NCBI GenBank assembly: GCA_946902985.2
Contig: OX336389.2
Coordinates: 342,214,444-342,278,443 of the forward strand
Origin: Meconema thalassinum
Lineage: Eukaryota; Arthropoda; Insecta; Orthoptera; Tettigoniidae
DNA: 64,000 nt
Direction of reading: 5' to 3'
A program made the translations under genes and the position numbers. Shown in pieces: positions 52,504-64,000 of this stretch (positions within the stretch are counted from its first letter, which is position 1; every line of letters begins with the position of its first letter). Below the pieces are notes generated by a model, which had not been told where the DNA came from, ran no database searches, and saw only the letters and a program-made list of their open reading frames with translations.

Positions 52504-55500
52504 TGTGCCCGTTTAGACCGGAGTCCGCACGACCACATATGCATTTTACCAAGAATCAGTCAGCACGAGAGTCAAAATATCCCGGGGCGCCAGATGGGTT
52601 AAAGCTAATCGCAAAAACGACATCAAATGAAAAAAATGCTTTACTGATTTTTGGCTCAATGCAACAATAAGGATAGAAGGAGATTCAACTGGGCATAACA
52701 CATCATGTAAAATTATCTCATTTTATTTTGAATTTAAAATTGACTGCAAAATAAAATGCTCAAAGCAGCATCATTCATGTGTGGCGACCCACATTCCTAT
52801 TTACACAATGTACAGAAATTTTCCAACACATTGGACAATTATTTTTGGAAACACAAGTCTGATTATTAGTCCTGTAGACTGTGTTCAAAATTATATCGAT
52901 TATTTATGATTAAATCCAGTTCAAATTTAATTGTCTCTACTGGAAATATCGTAGTTCACTGTTTGAATTTTTACATAATATTAACACTCGTAGAATAATT
53001 GTTCATAGAATTTTTAACTTTCACTTATTTTTCCAGTTTCAAAAAATATTATTATCTCTGAATCAACACAAATTATTTACACATATTAATAACAACATCT
53101 GAAAAGTATTTGACCTTGAGCATAGCATCGAAGAACTGTGCGAAGCACAACAAAATTAATTGTTCTTCTGACATTAAACGTTTCGAGAAGTGACTCGATT
53201 ATGAACTTCAAGTTCCTAACAAAATATATGATTTCTGAATCATCAACTGGATCAATAAATTGTTGGACCATCCAACAATTCAATTTTCCACTTGGAATCA
53301 TTATTAAGAAAAATATTTATATTTGTGGCCATTTTTAGTAACTTTCACAACTTGCAATTCTTCGACAGAATGCGGAAATAAGAATTGTAGCTTCATAATA
53401 AATTCATTTAGTTCATGGCACTAGGATTGAAAACATCCTTCAAATTATTCGTGGTTATAGAATTATTTTTAATTGGCAGTGGCCCATTCTATTATTTTTA
53501 TAAGAACACAATATTCCAACAACAACGGCAAAGGTCTTCTTCTGAAGAAGAATAAAATACTATCATGACAAATCCGGGTTCGAGCAAAATCAAAGTCTTA
53601 ATGGAATCCGTAAACAAGGTTGAAATAAGAACTGATGGTTTTTAAGAAATAACCTTCGGGTCATTCATACGACGCAATGTGTAGTTCCAATACTCCTTCT
53701 ATTACACTGAGTCATCGAACCTGCTATTTGATTGATGCTCATATAAAAACCTCCTCATTCCTGCGACTTAAACATGCGCACCTGGGAATGGCATTTCAAC
53801 TACTCCACACACATAAATTTTCTTCCCAAAATTTATACAATAAATCAAGCCTCTGCTTGTTATCAACACTGGAAGATTAATAAACTTACAAGTTTATTTT
53901 ATTTTACCATTCAGTTCAACCCGTGAAGTTACCATACTTATGATACTCTTTATTTCACTTTCGAATGTGTATTTACGTCATGATTTTATATAAATACAAA
54001 AATATCCTATTTGATACAATTATCAATTGCTTCCCGTTTCATGCCTCTCCGTGTTATCTGAAAAATATACTTTGCTCATTGCAAATATTAACTGTTCAAC
54101 CAGAACTGCCATGTTGGTTGAATGCGGGCTTGCGCTAACCACTCTCCTTCGGAAAATCACCTGTTCCAAACTAGAAATGATTAAACTACTTCATAAGCTC
54201 TCTCTCAATAAATGTGATTATTAGAAAATATAAGATCCATGAATTATTTAGAAAAGTTATGAAAATCATTATTATTATTATTATTATTAATGGATTATTA
54301 TTATTATTAGTAGTTATATTATTTTAAATGTATTTAATTATTATTTCATTATGTGAGAATCCACATGTTCGAATCTTCGAATATGGAAAAAATATCCATT
54401 CCTCAACAAAAATAATTATTAACTTTTACAGTTACATCGGCTGTTTTCCGTGATTATCCAAAAATATGAAATATTCAAATAAATGCTCGTTATGCTCGGT
54501 CATCGATCCTAAACTGTTCTGAGTGCTGAAAATACTCAGAATAACTCTAATATGTCTTGCGTAAATCATTTAAATACGAAGAAAAATAAATGTGTTGGTC
54601 ATCTGCAGAAAATGAGTTTGTTCCAATTAGCTAGGCATAATATAAAGTCAAAATGTGGCTTACATTTCTCGTTGGCCTTGAAGCGTAGTGAACCTGGTCT
54701 GTACCAGATTTATCCAGATACATGCCCTATCGGACACGCACGTCTAATCCTTGTATCGGCCGCCATTATATACCCACAATCTGTCTAACAAGACATAGTG
54801 GTAATATCTCTTGAAGTTTGAAGTAACTGTTGATCCATTTTAATATTGACTTCTGTTAACGCCATAACTGTTTGCTTAAATGGGGTCAGATCTAAATGAT
54901 CTATTCTCAAATATGTCAGTTGTAACATAACTCACGGTAATCTTTTCAGTACAAGAAAACACTGACAGTCTAAATCAATCAACGGCTGTTCTGAAGATCG
55001 TTCCCTGGGCATGGCTTATCACCATCTATCATGCGCGAAGCAACATATAGTTTCCCTTCGTCGGCTAATGAACAACACCGTGATAGACTGGCCTTCAATA
55101 TACTGAAAGATCGGAGTGATTATCAAGTTACAATTATGAAACTGACTAAATTGGACTAAAATATCCAAGTATTGAATAATTATTACTGGACTGTGACAAA
55201 GTACTTTCTAGACAAAGTCTAGCATATGTCCATGTAGAAATAAAATATATCACCAGTGTCCGTAGAAAAATATCAATCACCTTAGTGATTCTCTCGGTCG
55301 TAAACTTACTAAGTTCCACATGTATCGCAGCACTTTTGTGACTATCACAATTTTGAAGATAACTTCTGCGTAGATCCGGCAACCATGTGCCTTGGCTCAG
55401 CGTAGCAGCACCTTGCTATGCAAGAGCTTGGTTCGAAGTGAGCTGATGTTGCTTGGGCCGGCCGGCTTTTATTCAAAACGGTCAGGGCCACGCTGCATCA

Positions 55501-55831
55501 CGCTGAAATCTAGAAATCCTCATATCTCTGGTATCCCTGGTCCGATTTACTTGATACTAAGTGCATTCTCTTTCATTTGGCCGTGCCAGTAATCTGATCC
55601 AAGTCTCAAGTCTCTACTCCATGGCTAACTATTTAATCAACAAATAGTCTCGACCTCTGCTACTACTCGCTACGTCACTTGACATGTTCTTGGCTGCATA
55701 AAGTTTCCATTTCCTTCTGGAAGGAATGGAGCGCGATATTCAAATATCTCAACTTTCAAAAGCGGCTGTAGCCTTTCCCTTGATATCTAGGTGTCTGAAT
55801 CTTGGAATACCCATTCCTAGAGTTGGGCACA
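52504..55831 (-). repeat. Family B 5' LTR (3328 bp)
   Basis: Uninterrupted partner of the left LTR. It includes a TATTATTATTATTATTAATG microsatellite near 54267. No convincing ORF; the several 60-78-codon frames also occur in the other LTR simply because the DNA is repeated. Confidence 0.93.
55466..55474 (-). promoter_or_regulatory. Possible TATA box in family B LTR
   Basis: On the - strand GAATAAAAG lies just before GCCGGCCGGCCC. The same is at 47359-47367 in the other LTR. A suitable promoter position in U3 is likely but unproven. Confidence 0.35.
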
Positions 55832-55862
55832 GTATAGGAGATACCAGTTCTCTTGCATGGCT

Positions 55863-56165
55863 GGCCCCATAGTGGAGGGGTAGAGTGCCTGCTTCTCACG
55901 TAGTAGGCCCTGAGTTCGATTCCGGCTCCGTCAAGGATTTTAGAAACTGACGTGAAGGCTGGAACGGGGTGCACTCAGCCTTGTGAGGACAATTGAGTAG
56001 CTGCCTGACAGTGAGGCAGCGCCCTGGTCATGGAGACCAAGATTACTAGCCAAGGGAACCTGATGTGCTGACTACGAGTCACCCGACAATCTGTAGGCTG
56101 AATGGCTGGGCAGCTGTCGCTTGGCAGGCCAGGGCCCTTCATGGGCTGTGATGCCGCAAGGTCCA
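55863..56165 (+). mobile_element. tRNA-derived SINE
   Basis: A-box-like TAGTGGAGGGGTAGAGTGCC (55870) and B-box GAGTTCGATTCCG (55912). The body has GAAGGCTGGAACGGGGTGCA and CAGGCCAGGGCCCTTCATGG. Different body from the SINE at 29205. Confidence 0.7.
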
Positions 56166-56479
56166 GTTTTCATTCCTTTTTTAAACGCCAATAAGGAGCT
56201 AGTCTTGATAGTCAAAACTGTGGAATGATGCTAGATGTTCTCTATTGCCTCATTAAAATTGCATGTTCTTTGTAGGAGCCCTATTGATAACTGTTTACAT
56301 AAGCAGCCTTTTGGTTGCCTCCTACTAACCACTGTGGTGGACCACTGAGGACAACACAAAGGCAGTTTACATAGTCAACAAGTGTACTCATCCAAGAGAA
56401 TGATTATAAGAGCAATTCTAATTTATGCAAAATATGTAAACATTTTACCAAGCTCCAATTTCGACACACAGATGACACT

Positions 56480-57120
56480 TTCAAGAACGACTACTACAAC
56501 ATGGGAGTGAAAAAAAATCGTTATTTATTATGCTGATGGCCTGGTTGTAATGACCGACTCCGTTGAAGCTTACAAGCTAACATGATAGAACTTGAACAGA
56601 TATGTAGCATTTCAAAAGAAGGTTAATTTGGCAGGAAAGAAACTCAAGAAAATAGAATGCTAGATAGGAGGAACTAAATTGGAGCAGGTGGACCATTTTA
56701 AATACTTAGGCTGAGTATTTGCTCAGGATGGTAGTATGGGGAAAGAAATAAAATCGAGGTGCAGAAAGGTCAATGCAGTGAGTTCTCAGTTATGATCTAG
56801 AGTATTCTGCAAGAAAGAAGTTAGTGTAGCGATGAAGCTCCCTCTACATAGCTCAGTATTTAGACTGACCTTGCTGTATGGAAGTGAGAGCTGGGTAGTT
56901 TAGGATATCTGATACATAAGCTAGAGGTAACTGATATGAGGGTAGCATGAATGATTGCTGGGACAAATAGGTGGAAACAATAGCAGGAAAGTACTCATAA
57001 TGAGGAGATAAAGGCTGAGTTAGAAATTAACAGGCTAGATGGAAGCTGTTCGTATAAGCCGACTTGGATAGTGAGGTCATGTGAAGAGAATGGGGGAGGA
57101 GAGATAACCTAAGAGGTTAT
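56480..57120 (+). mobile_element. LINE reverse transcriptase relic, C-terminal part
   Basis: Degenerate + strand frames show FKYLG-like sequence near 56697, KEIKSRCRK-type near 56740, then LPLHSSVFRLTLLYGSESW (56840-56895) and a TDMRVA...IAGT block. This is the region after the RT of RTE/CR1-like LINEs. Many stops. Confidence 0.6.
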
Positions 57121-57127
57121 GTGAGTT

Positions 57128-59361
57128 TGGCTAACGAGGGAACGGTACGAAGTCGGACGGCGAATTTTGGTTTTATTTTTACATAGTCGTGAAGGTCTTT
57201 TTACGCTGAAAATGGTAGTGGAGGTCTAATTTTTCGCAAGTCCTTTTTAAGGGGGCATTTGGGAGCTCAAAGTTGGTGGTGCGTGCTCTAAATTGCACAG
57301 TACATGCCAGCACACGTCAGCGCGCACAGTCAGCGGCTGTCTTGCCATGCCTACCCTCTCCACTCTTTCGGTTCTCCACTGACGTTAGTTGGGATATTTT
57401 ATTTACAAAGATGAATTCATTGTGCAGTATAGAACAATAACAATGGTTTACAAACATATAGTACATAATCACAAATCATCATCATCATCATCATGCCGTT
57501 CAAACTGTTCAAGAAATGCCTTTATTCTAACACAGTCTGGCATGGGAGCATTGTTTATGGCATGATAGTGAAAATCTAACATAAAATGTGAATAACAGAA
57601 CACAGGAAAACAATGCGCACACCTTATAAAAGAAAAATTGGTACAATCATTTCCAGCACACTTTTTATCAAACAATCATGAAAATTAGTTTGCGAGACAG
57701 TATGAAATTCCGGTGTATTGTCAGTAATGGAATAACCATCCACTTTCCAAGCATATTTCAGCATTGGTACAAAACAATCAGCTTGTAATTGGTTATGCGC
57801 TAGCATTTGACTAGTTATAATGAAAAGTCTGTTCTTGGGTATTAATTTTGACTGGCCTTGTAAATTCCTTACTCGGCAAATGTTTCCCATTCGACGGACT
57901 AAACATTTTAGTTGTCGGAAGGGTCCAAGATCACACGGCTGGCAAAGATACGTAGTTCCTTTCGATATGTATTCAATTTGTACATGTTTGTCCGTCAGAG
58001 ATTCAAGTTGTGCATTTTTCCCCTGGCCACTGAATGAATCTAGGAGAAGAAGATTTCGTGCGTCGTCTTGTAATTGCGGATGGAAAACGTTTCGGAACCA
58101 GGCACGTACATGCCCTTTCCCCATTTTCCCGGAAGATGAACAATCAATGACGACATACTTAAAGACATCCTTGTAGGCGTTGATACTTTCTTGTACCCTA
58201 GTTCCACACTTTCCATTAATTTCTTGGAATACGATCAAGAACAAATATCCCATTTCTCCGGCTTTAGAAATGTGATATTGCACTGTGTGGGAGTGCGTAA
58301 AACTATTTCGGCAAACAAGCGTAGCAAGAACGTCTTTCACACCACGAAAATCATAACTTCTCTGAGTTTCCATTTCGTACTCGAATCGGGACTGGTCCGA
58401 ATTCCAGATATTGCCAACCGGATCTCTTTCTCTTCTTGCAATTCATTAATGAATTTTACAAACTTTTTAGCCTCTTCATGCTGTACTTCTTCGTCTGTTT
58501 TAAAAGTTTTACAGACGAGTTTGGTTACTTTTCGGAACCGAATTTTCAAACGCCTTTTAAGGTTTGTCAAGTAGGAGTCGCTCTGGAGAGAGTGTTTGGG
58601 GCAAAACAATTCTCTACCCTCACCAATCCAACGCTCATTGTCGGATTTCGTGACATATAAATAACGCATCCTTGCCTTGGTGAACTCCTCCTTCACATAC
58701 GCTCGAACCATTGCACATTTCCTAATTTCTCCATTGTATTCAACGTCGTTGACGATCCCGTAAATTTGTCGCCGATTCTTCTTATACTTCCGTACAGCGT
58801 ACATGTGTCCTTGATCCTTTATTGTTTCATAAATGTCCAACAATAACTCGGAATCATAATCTTCCACGTACTTACAGGGTCTTCCTCGGCCATCACACGA
58901 CATGTTCTCTTCGATAAACTCCTCTCCATGTTTACAGGTTTACGTTTATTCGGTGGTTGTGTCCCATCCTCAACGCCATCGTCATCTTCTGAATCAACTA
59001 AGAAAGCTTCTTCCTCCTGAATAAATTCGCATTTGTCCTCCAAAATTGCAGCAAACGTTGTCTTTATATGTATGTACATTTTTTGCTCTTTATCAGATAG
59101 CTAGCTTCCTGAATATTCACACCGTAGACACTAATAAGAGCTGCAATAATGTTGCAAGCAGTCATTACAACACAAAGACTCCAATGCGATCGCCTGTAAG
59201 TGGAATAGCCATCAGTTGTGGATAACTTGACCGTATAGAATAGGATTCGCCATGCCATTGACACAACTGTAGGCAGCAGTATGTGGTGGGGGATAGTGGA
59301 GAACTGAACGAGTGGAGAGGGTAGGCGTGGCAAGACAGCCGCTGGCTGTGCACGCTGACGT
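57128..59361 (-). mobile_element. pogo-like DDE transposon, right end cut off by gypsy A copy 2
   Basis: An inverted repeat links 57314-57378 (CACGTCAGCGCGCACAG, then GGCTGTCTTGCCATGCCTAC) to 59290-59361. The left side continues outward about 190 bp further, to near 57128; the matching right part is missing because the LTR begins at 59362. It should reappear beyond the 3' LTR of copy 2, outside the window. It carries a broken transposase on -. Confidence 0.7.
57624..59079 (-). pseudogene. DDE transposase of the pogo-like element, frameshifted
   Basis: Three frames in order. An acidic N-terminus (EEEAFLVDSEDDDGVEDGTQ) ends near 58900. A DNA-binding-like part starts near DGRGRPCKYVEDYDSELLLD, and frame changes again near 58440. 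The catalytic part has NSDQSRFEYEM (first Asp), HTVQYHISKAGE, LLLLDSFSGQ (second Asp) and YISKGTTYLCQPCDLGPFRQ (third Asp). This is the DDE_1-type pattern. Two or more frameshifts; an intron cannot be excluded for the first. Confidence 0.72.
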
Positions 59362-60737
59362 TGTAACGTGTTTTTCGAGGGGTTTTATGCAACTGGCATA
59401 AGTCAGTAGGAAGCCATTCTATATTTATTTACGCGGCAAATTGTTCAGCCAAGAGAATTTTTCATGTTAATTTATTATTATTATTAATTTATTATAATAA
59501 TTATTAAGGTATTTTCGGAGCATTTTATAAAAATTATTAGCATTCAGATAGGTTTTCTATGTCTTAGAAAACGCTATCAAGCAAATTATTACGAACGACA
59601 ATATTATAGAAAATTATGTGATTACGGAATTTTACGGAGTTTTCGTCAGTTAGGGTATATCGAGAGACGTGACTCACTGGGATTTCAAGTACAAGCTGAT
59701 TCCTGTCGAGAAGTATTACGCAAGGCTGGGTCGCAAGGTCTAGAAAAGGCGAATTGTTGGGACGGAAATCGACTTCTCCCTCTCGCGCGCCGAGTGTAAT
59801 GAGGCAGAGGAGGGGAACTAGCGGCGTGCTCAGCCAATCAGTGGAGGCAACGTAAGCTGGAAGACGGTACCATGGTGGGGGAGCCAACGTGTGGATATAT
59901 CGTTCGACGCGCCGTCGAACGAGGACTATCTGTGTAGAACTTGCGGAGTACGGTTGCAAGTGCGTGTCGCTCCGATGTTCAGTGGAGTTGAAGACTAACT
60001 TAACCAGTGCGGTTGTACGAGTGTTTGGGTCCGAGGTACGGACCATAGAATTATCTAATCTACCAGAATATCATCAAATTCCGACGGAGATGACGACGTC
60101 CAGGAGACTGTGGGAAGCTCACAGCATCATCAAGTACGAGGGAAATGCTTTGGCAATTTCCAGTGGTAAGCGCAAATGACGCAGAAATACGCAATCTCTC
60201 ATTTTTCTTTGTTTTACATTTCATATTTCAGTAACTTCATAGCTTGGAAATAAGAGTAAAATCAATTTATCAGACTCCGTTTTCACGTAATTCTCTATCG
60301 GTAATATTCAAATCACAACGTTCCAATTTAAATTTTGTACTTATTATTATTATTAATTTTGCTATACTTGTTTTATATAATAAATTCATTTCTTTTACAA
60401 TGCAATCTTTGCTTTCAGTAGGTAGCATTAGATATAGACCAATTCCTTCTCCTGATACAATTGTTTGTTGGGTTAATGATCAAATCATACCACGATCTGA
60501 GTGAATAGTGTCTTGAAGGTGTTCTGCCAGAGCTAGACGTTGTTAAATACAAATTTAGATTTCAACATTGCATTGAGGTCTTGGCGCCCATTAAAACAAC
60601 ATAGCTTAGGCAAAGGTAAACAGTTACATTTCTCACCCAACAGTTAGGAGCAAGCAAAACGTTTCATTTGTACGCTCAACGTGGAGCAAAGTAAATACCG
60701 TTTCACTTGTCATCCCAGCCTAAGCAGATCTGCTACA
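59362..60737 (+). repeat. Family A copy 2 5' LTR (1376 bp)
   Basis: Longest of the family here. After CCCAACAGTTAGGAGC it carries TTTGTACGCTCAACGTGGAG and then CTTGTCATCCCAGCCTAAGC before the true PBS at 60738. It has the same CCAAT/TATA and mini-ORF. Confidence 0.88.
60090..60504 (+). CDS. LTR-borne two-exon mini-ORF (copy 2)
   Basis: Exons 60090-60165 and 60419-60504; donor GTAAGC and acceptor CTTTCAG kept. In this copy the exon 1 frame is also open upstream to 59889, through GSEVRTIELSNLPEYHQIPT, so the true start may be further 5'. Confidence 0.5.
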
Positions 60738-60759
60738 TTTGTCGCCGACAACTTGGGGC
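60738..60759 (+). promoter_or_regulatory. Family A copy 2 primer-binding site
   Basis: Same TTTGTCGCCGACAACTTGGG as at 13821. Confidence 0.45.
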
Positions 60760-60850
60760 TGAAAACCTAATAACATTTGTGGAAGGAGAAGGGTATATAT
60801 TTCTGTGCCTGTATTTTGGGGGTTATTTGTCTTTATCAGTGTATATCATT

Positions 60851-61834
60851 ATGGGGGATGAGAAAGAAAGACAGATGAGGTTACGTAGTGGTCATCAACT
60901 GGAGAGTGATGATACGAGCAGTATGTCGAGTGATGGTAGTACCGGGGTAGCGGAGGTAAATCCCGATACTGAAACAGGGAGTGTAGGCGGCCAACCAGAA
61001 TTAAAAACTTTACTTCTCGAGTTCATGTATCAGAACAAAGTTAGTAGTGACGCTTTAAATGCTAAACTGGAACAAAACAACGCTAAATTAGAACAAAACA
61101 GTAGGGGAAATACAGAAAGTACAGATGCCTTAAATGCAAAATTAGAACAAAACAGTAGGGAAAATAAAGAAAGTACAGAAGCTTTAAATGCAAAATTAGA
61201 ACAGAATAATGCAAAATTAGAACAAAACAGTAGGGAAAATAAAGAAAGTTCAGAAGCTTTAAATAATAAATTAGAACAGAATAATGCAAAATTAGATAAG
61301 AACAACAAGGAAATTAGTGTGAAAATGGAGCAGATTAGAGGAGAAATCAGAGGAGTAATGGAAGAGAAGGTTAAAGAGATCATTGCAGATGTAGACAAGA
61401 AATTAGGAAAAGTACAGGAGGAGTTAGAAATTAGAATCAGTCCACAGGCTGAAAATTTAAAAGAACTAGTGCAACTGGAAACACAGCAGGTCAAAAAGCA
61501 ATTGGGGGGAGAAATTGACAAAATTCAGGTAGCAACTAAAGAGGTTAAGGAACAGCTGGGGGGTAGAATTGAGAAAGTCCACTCGCAAATAGTTCCAGAA
61601 GTAAATGATTTAAGAGAGAATAATAGAGAGAGCATTAGCAAGATTGAGGAGAAACAAGCAAAGCTATATGATAAAGTAGAAGAATCAGAAGGAAACATTA
61701 AATTAACAGTAAACAGTATTGAGAGGAAGGCTGAGGAGAAAATCGCAGAATTAGAATTAAAATTAAAAGCTAGGATCAGGCAAGAAAATAGTCAGAATAG
61801 GCCAGTTTTTGTGAAAGCACACACAGGGAGGTAG
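60851..61834 (+). pseudogene. Family A copy 2 gag, N-terminal part
   Basis: MGDEKERQMRLRSG start, four coiled-coil units (61047-61325) against five in copy 1, and coiled coil on to the end. It is intact across the site where copy 1 is broken. Its own lesion is a 1-base deletion at about 61815 (GTGAAAGC versus GTGAATAGC), which ends the frame at TAG 61834. Confidence 0.85.
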
Positions 61835-62766
61835 AACTGGGTAAGTTCAGCAATCGACAGGGGTGCCCAATGGAGTTCATGAACACTATAGAAAATAAAT
61901 TCGGGGAAAGGTTGGAAAATGGTAGTATTGAGTGGTGCCAGGTAGTTGAAATTTTAGAACAAGTGTTTGTGGGGGAAACGAGGAATTGGTTTGCTGTCTA
62001 CAGAGACAAGTTTACTGATATTAATGATTTTAAAATGAAATTCTGTGAAAAGTTCTGGAATGAGGTTATTCAGTCGCAGCATCGTGAGGGAGTAGTGTGT
62101 GGTAAATATAACCCTAAAGGAAGCTCCACCATGACCGAATACTTTTTAGGGCAGGTATTAGTGTGTAAATATCTGGATGGCTTGAAGGAGGAAAGTGATG
62201 TGGTGAGGTTGCTACTTAGGCACTTTCCCTATAGGATCAAGGAGGCTGCTTGTATCCAGAATGTAAAGACTATATCGCAAGTAGAAAATTTGTTAAGCAC
62301 ATTTGATGCACTAGGGAGAGGGGGTTATGAGGACAATTTCATTAGGAACCAGGGTAATAATAATAATAGACCTAATGAAGCCAGGCATCAGGAAGTTCAA
62401 GGGAACGGTGGCGAAGGGGCCAACGCTCAAAATAGAAATAATTATAATCAGCTAAATCAGAACAGAGGAAATGGCTATGGTAATCAGTATCAAGGGAGGA
62501 ACAATGATTTCAGGGGAAATCAAGGGAGGAACAATGATTACAGGGGAAATCAAGGGAGGAACAATGATTTCAGGGGAAATCAAGGGAGAAATTATAATGA
62601 CAATAATTACAACCAGAATAGGGGTCAAGGAAGAGGACAGCCTAGTGGTAGTAATATACAGCCAAACAATGACAACACAGCCCAGAACAACCAGACCAGT
62701 TCAGTTGTTAGTAGTACTACGGCCAGCTGTAGCGGTTCTTTAAACGCGAACCAGGCTGCGAAGTAA
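61835..62766 (+). pseudogene. Family A copy 2 gag, C-terminal part
   Basis: Continuation after the 1-base deletion; first start codon at 61870. The capsid-like core is nearly identical to copy 1. The tail has one more GRNNDFRGNQ unit than copy 1. Confidence 0.83.
62739..62745 (+). promoter_or_regulatory. -1 frameshift site TTTAAAC, copy 2
   Basis: Identical heptamer and register as in copy 1, 21 bases before the gag stop. Confidence 0.8.
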
Positions 62767-64000
62767 GGTCTGAATCTCAGTCTGTAGCATGCCCTGTCCA
62801 TACAATTATACAGGAACCCTATGACCTAAATGTAAGAAATGAATTATTACATGAACTAAATGATGAAGGTATTATTCAGGAAGTGGTTAGTAAGAGCCCC
62901 ATAGTTAAATTTAACGTGTCCGAGGCGTACACAGATGTTTTAATTGATAGTGGTTGTATGAAGAGTTGCATAAGTAGTGCATTTTATGATAAAATGAAAG
63001 GAACTGGAGTAAATTTTGAGGAGATGCCAATTAAAAGCACTTTTGTTATCACAGCTGTTGGGAAGAGGTCTAAAGTAATTTCTAAGCAAGTTTTAGTAGA
63101 CATTAAAATTAATAATCATGTAGAGAAGCAGATTTGTCTTGTAATTCCAAATTTAGTATTCAGTGTTATCTTGGGTTCAGAGTGGCTAAGTAGAGTGTCG
63201 GGTAACTTATGTTATGATGTAGGGAGTTTGAAATTTAAATGGGGTGATTCTGAAGTAGAAGTAGCGTTCAATGACCGTATTCAGAGGAGTAGTATTGTAG
63301 GTGTGATTTGTACTTTAAATGAGATATCGCCAGCCGTAGAGCGGGGTTCTCCATGTTTTGTGGGCAGTGTGATTACGAACGGAAGTCTAGAGGACTCGTT
63401 ACGTGAGGCTGCATTTCAGGGAAATATAGAGGTGGAACAATATGTTCGGCTCTATGATGTGTTATGGTGTAATAGGAGAGTTTTTGAGGATCGCATTGGT
63501 ATGGCCAATTGCTATACACATTCATTGAACGTTATTGATAGGTCAGTATTCACAGGACATAGATATCCTGTACCTTTCGCTTATCAGAGTGCAGTTGAGG
63601 CACAAATTAACCAGATGCTTGAAGATGGGATTATTGAGCATTCTAACAGTCCATATGTTAATTCTTTGATAACGGTACCCAAGACCGACGGCACTGTTCG
63701 TATTTGTTTAGACGCTCGTTTGGTTAACAGTAGAATTAGTTCAGATCAGCTGAAATCTATGTCAATAGAGGAATTAATGCAAACATTTGAGGGGAAGAAG
63801 TATTTCACTTGTGTAGATTTGAGTTCCAGTTTTTGGCAAGTGCCACTTATGTACGAAGATAGACCATTTACAGCTTTTAGTCATAAATATAACCTTTATC
63901 AATTTTGTAGAACACCTTATGGGTTAAAGAGTAGTTCAGCAGCTTTAATTAGGGCTTTAAACATCGCATTAGTGGATGACACAGGAGAGTTTGTAACCAT
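62739..64000 (+). CDS. Family A copy 2 pol, 5' part
   Basis: Entered by -1 frameshift. Protease LIDSGCMKS and RT up to DDTGEFVTI are in frame with no stop seen. Cut by the window end about 10 bases before the YIDD codons. Confidence 0.88.

Larger units (their letters stand above)
43065..55831 (-). mobile_element. Ty3/gypsy element, family B, 3.3-kb LTRs, integrase-less
   Basis: LTRs 43065-47724 (with a solo LTR inside) and 52504-55831 begin TGTGCCC and end GG(G/T)CACA; the 4-bp target duplication GTAT is at 43061-43064 and 55832-55835. Internal: tRNA-Lys-like PBS, coiled-coil gag, then a pol lacking the integrase zinc finger and DDE core. The two LTRs differ by scattered substitutions and a TTA microsatellite length change. 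The element could not move without integrase from a relative. Confidence 0.92.
59362..64000 (+). mobile_element. Gypsy family A, copy 2 (truncated by window end)
   Basis: Starts TGTAACG; 5' LTR to 60737, then the same PBS, gag, slippery site and pol as copy 1, with scattered differences. The window ends in RT. The expected 4-bp target duplication is ACGT (bases before the LTR), not checkable here. Confidence 0.93.

Noticed and set aside
57469..57675. Separate 68-aa zinc-finger-like gene (CAGNDCTNFSFIRCAHC)
   Set aside because: Overlaps and follows the DDE transposase on the same strand, so it is better read as its frameshifted C-terminal end.

Overview
This window comes from a large, repeat-laden animal genome, most likely an insect. 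It has spliced host exons, tRNA-derived SINE tails of the kind common in big polyneopteran genomes, and Ty1/copia, BEL/Pao, Ty3/gypsy, Penelope-like, hAT, mariner/Tc1, Tigger/pogo and RTE-type elements. I see no bacterial or organelle genes. The species cannot be named from the sequence. The only host gene I can support is a tektin-family gene (closest in spacing to tektin-2) on the + strand. One exon is at 24942-25162, with an in-frame stop, and the next is at 36145-36281. Almost everything else is mobile DNA.

Layout. 1-2740: 3' part of a copia element. 2796-22554: a BEL/Pao element with TSD GGTAA. Its integrase is split by a 1.3-kb-LTR gypsy element (family A, 7447-21582, TSD GGTT), and the 5' LTR of that element is split by an intact Mag-like gypsy element on the - strand (8703-13758, TSD CTTAG, identical LTRs): a three-level nest. 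23318-24721: hAT relic. 25192-28305: a 3.1-kb long-TIR DNA transposon with a CXC-domain protein, inside the tektin intron. 28.3-36.1 kb (same intron): LINE, SINE and mariner pieces, a Penelope-like reverse transcriptase relic (30.7-32.4 kb), and a 1.68-kb array of 297-bp repeats at 33672-35354. 36.7-39.1 kb: nested TA-flanked elements. 39394-43020: a large palindrome carrying Penelope-type minimal hammerhead motifs, with a Tigger element at its centre. 43065-55831: gypsy family B (- strand) with 3.3-kb LTRs and no integrase core; its left LTR contains a solo LTR of family A. 55.8-59.4 kb: SINE, LINE relic and a pogo-like DDE transposon, which is cut by a second copy of family A (59362 to the window end).

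Most notable. Each 297-bp unit at 33.7-35.4 kb folds, on paper, into a complete type III hammerhead ribozyme: all core residues, a GUA cleavage site, and complementary GUGUG/CACAC bases in loops I and II. Six copies are present, in two outward-facing blocks flanked by one 12-bp target duplication. The Penelope-type palindrome at 39.4-43.0 kb has the same architecture: outward-facing arms, a hammerhead motif near each outer end, and a 12-bp duplication. I read both as twin-primed insertions of ribozyme-bearing RNAs made by Penelope-type machinery (inference).

Family A is also unusual. Its LTRs carry a conserved two-exon mini-ORF with intact splice signals in all four copies. Its U5 end varies by serial modules that resemble degenerate tRNA-Lys primer-binding sites, as if the LTR grew by swallowing old PBSs. 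Its gag and pol overlap at a textbook -1 slippery heptamer.
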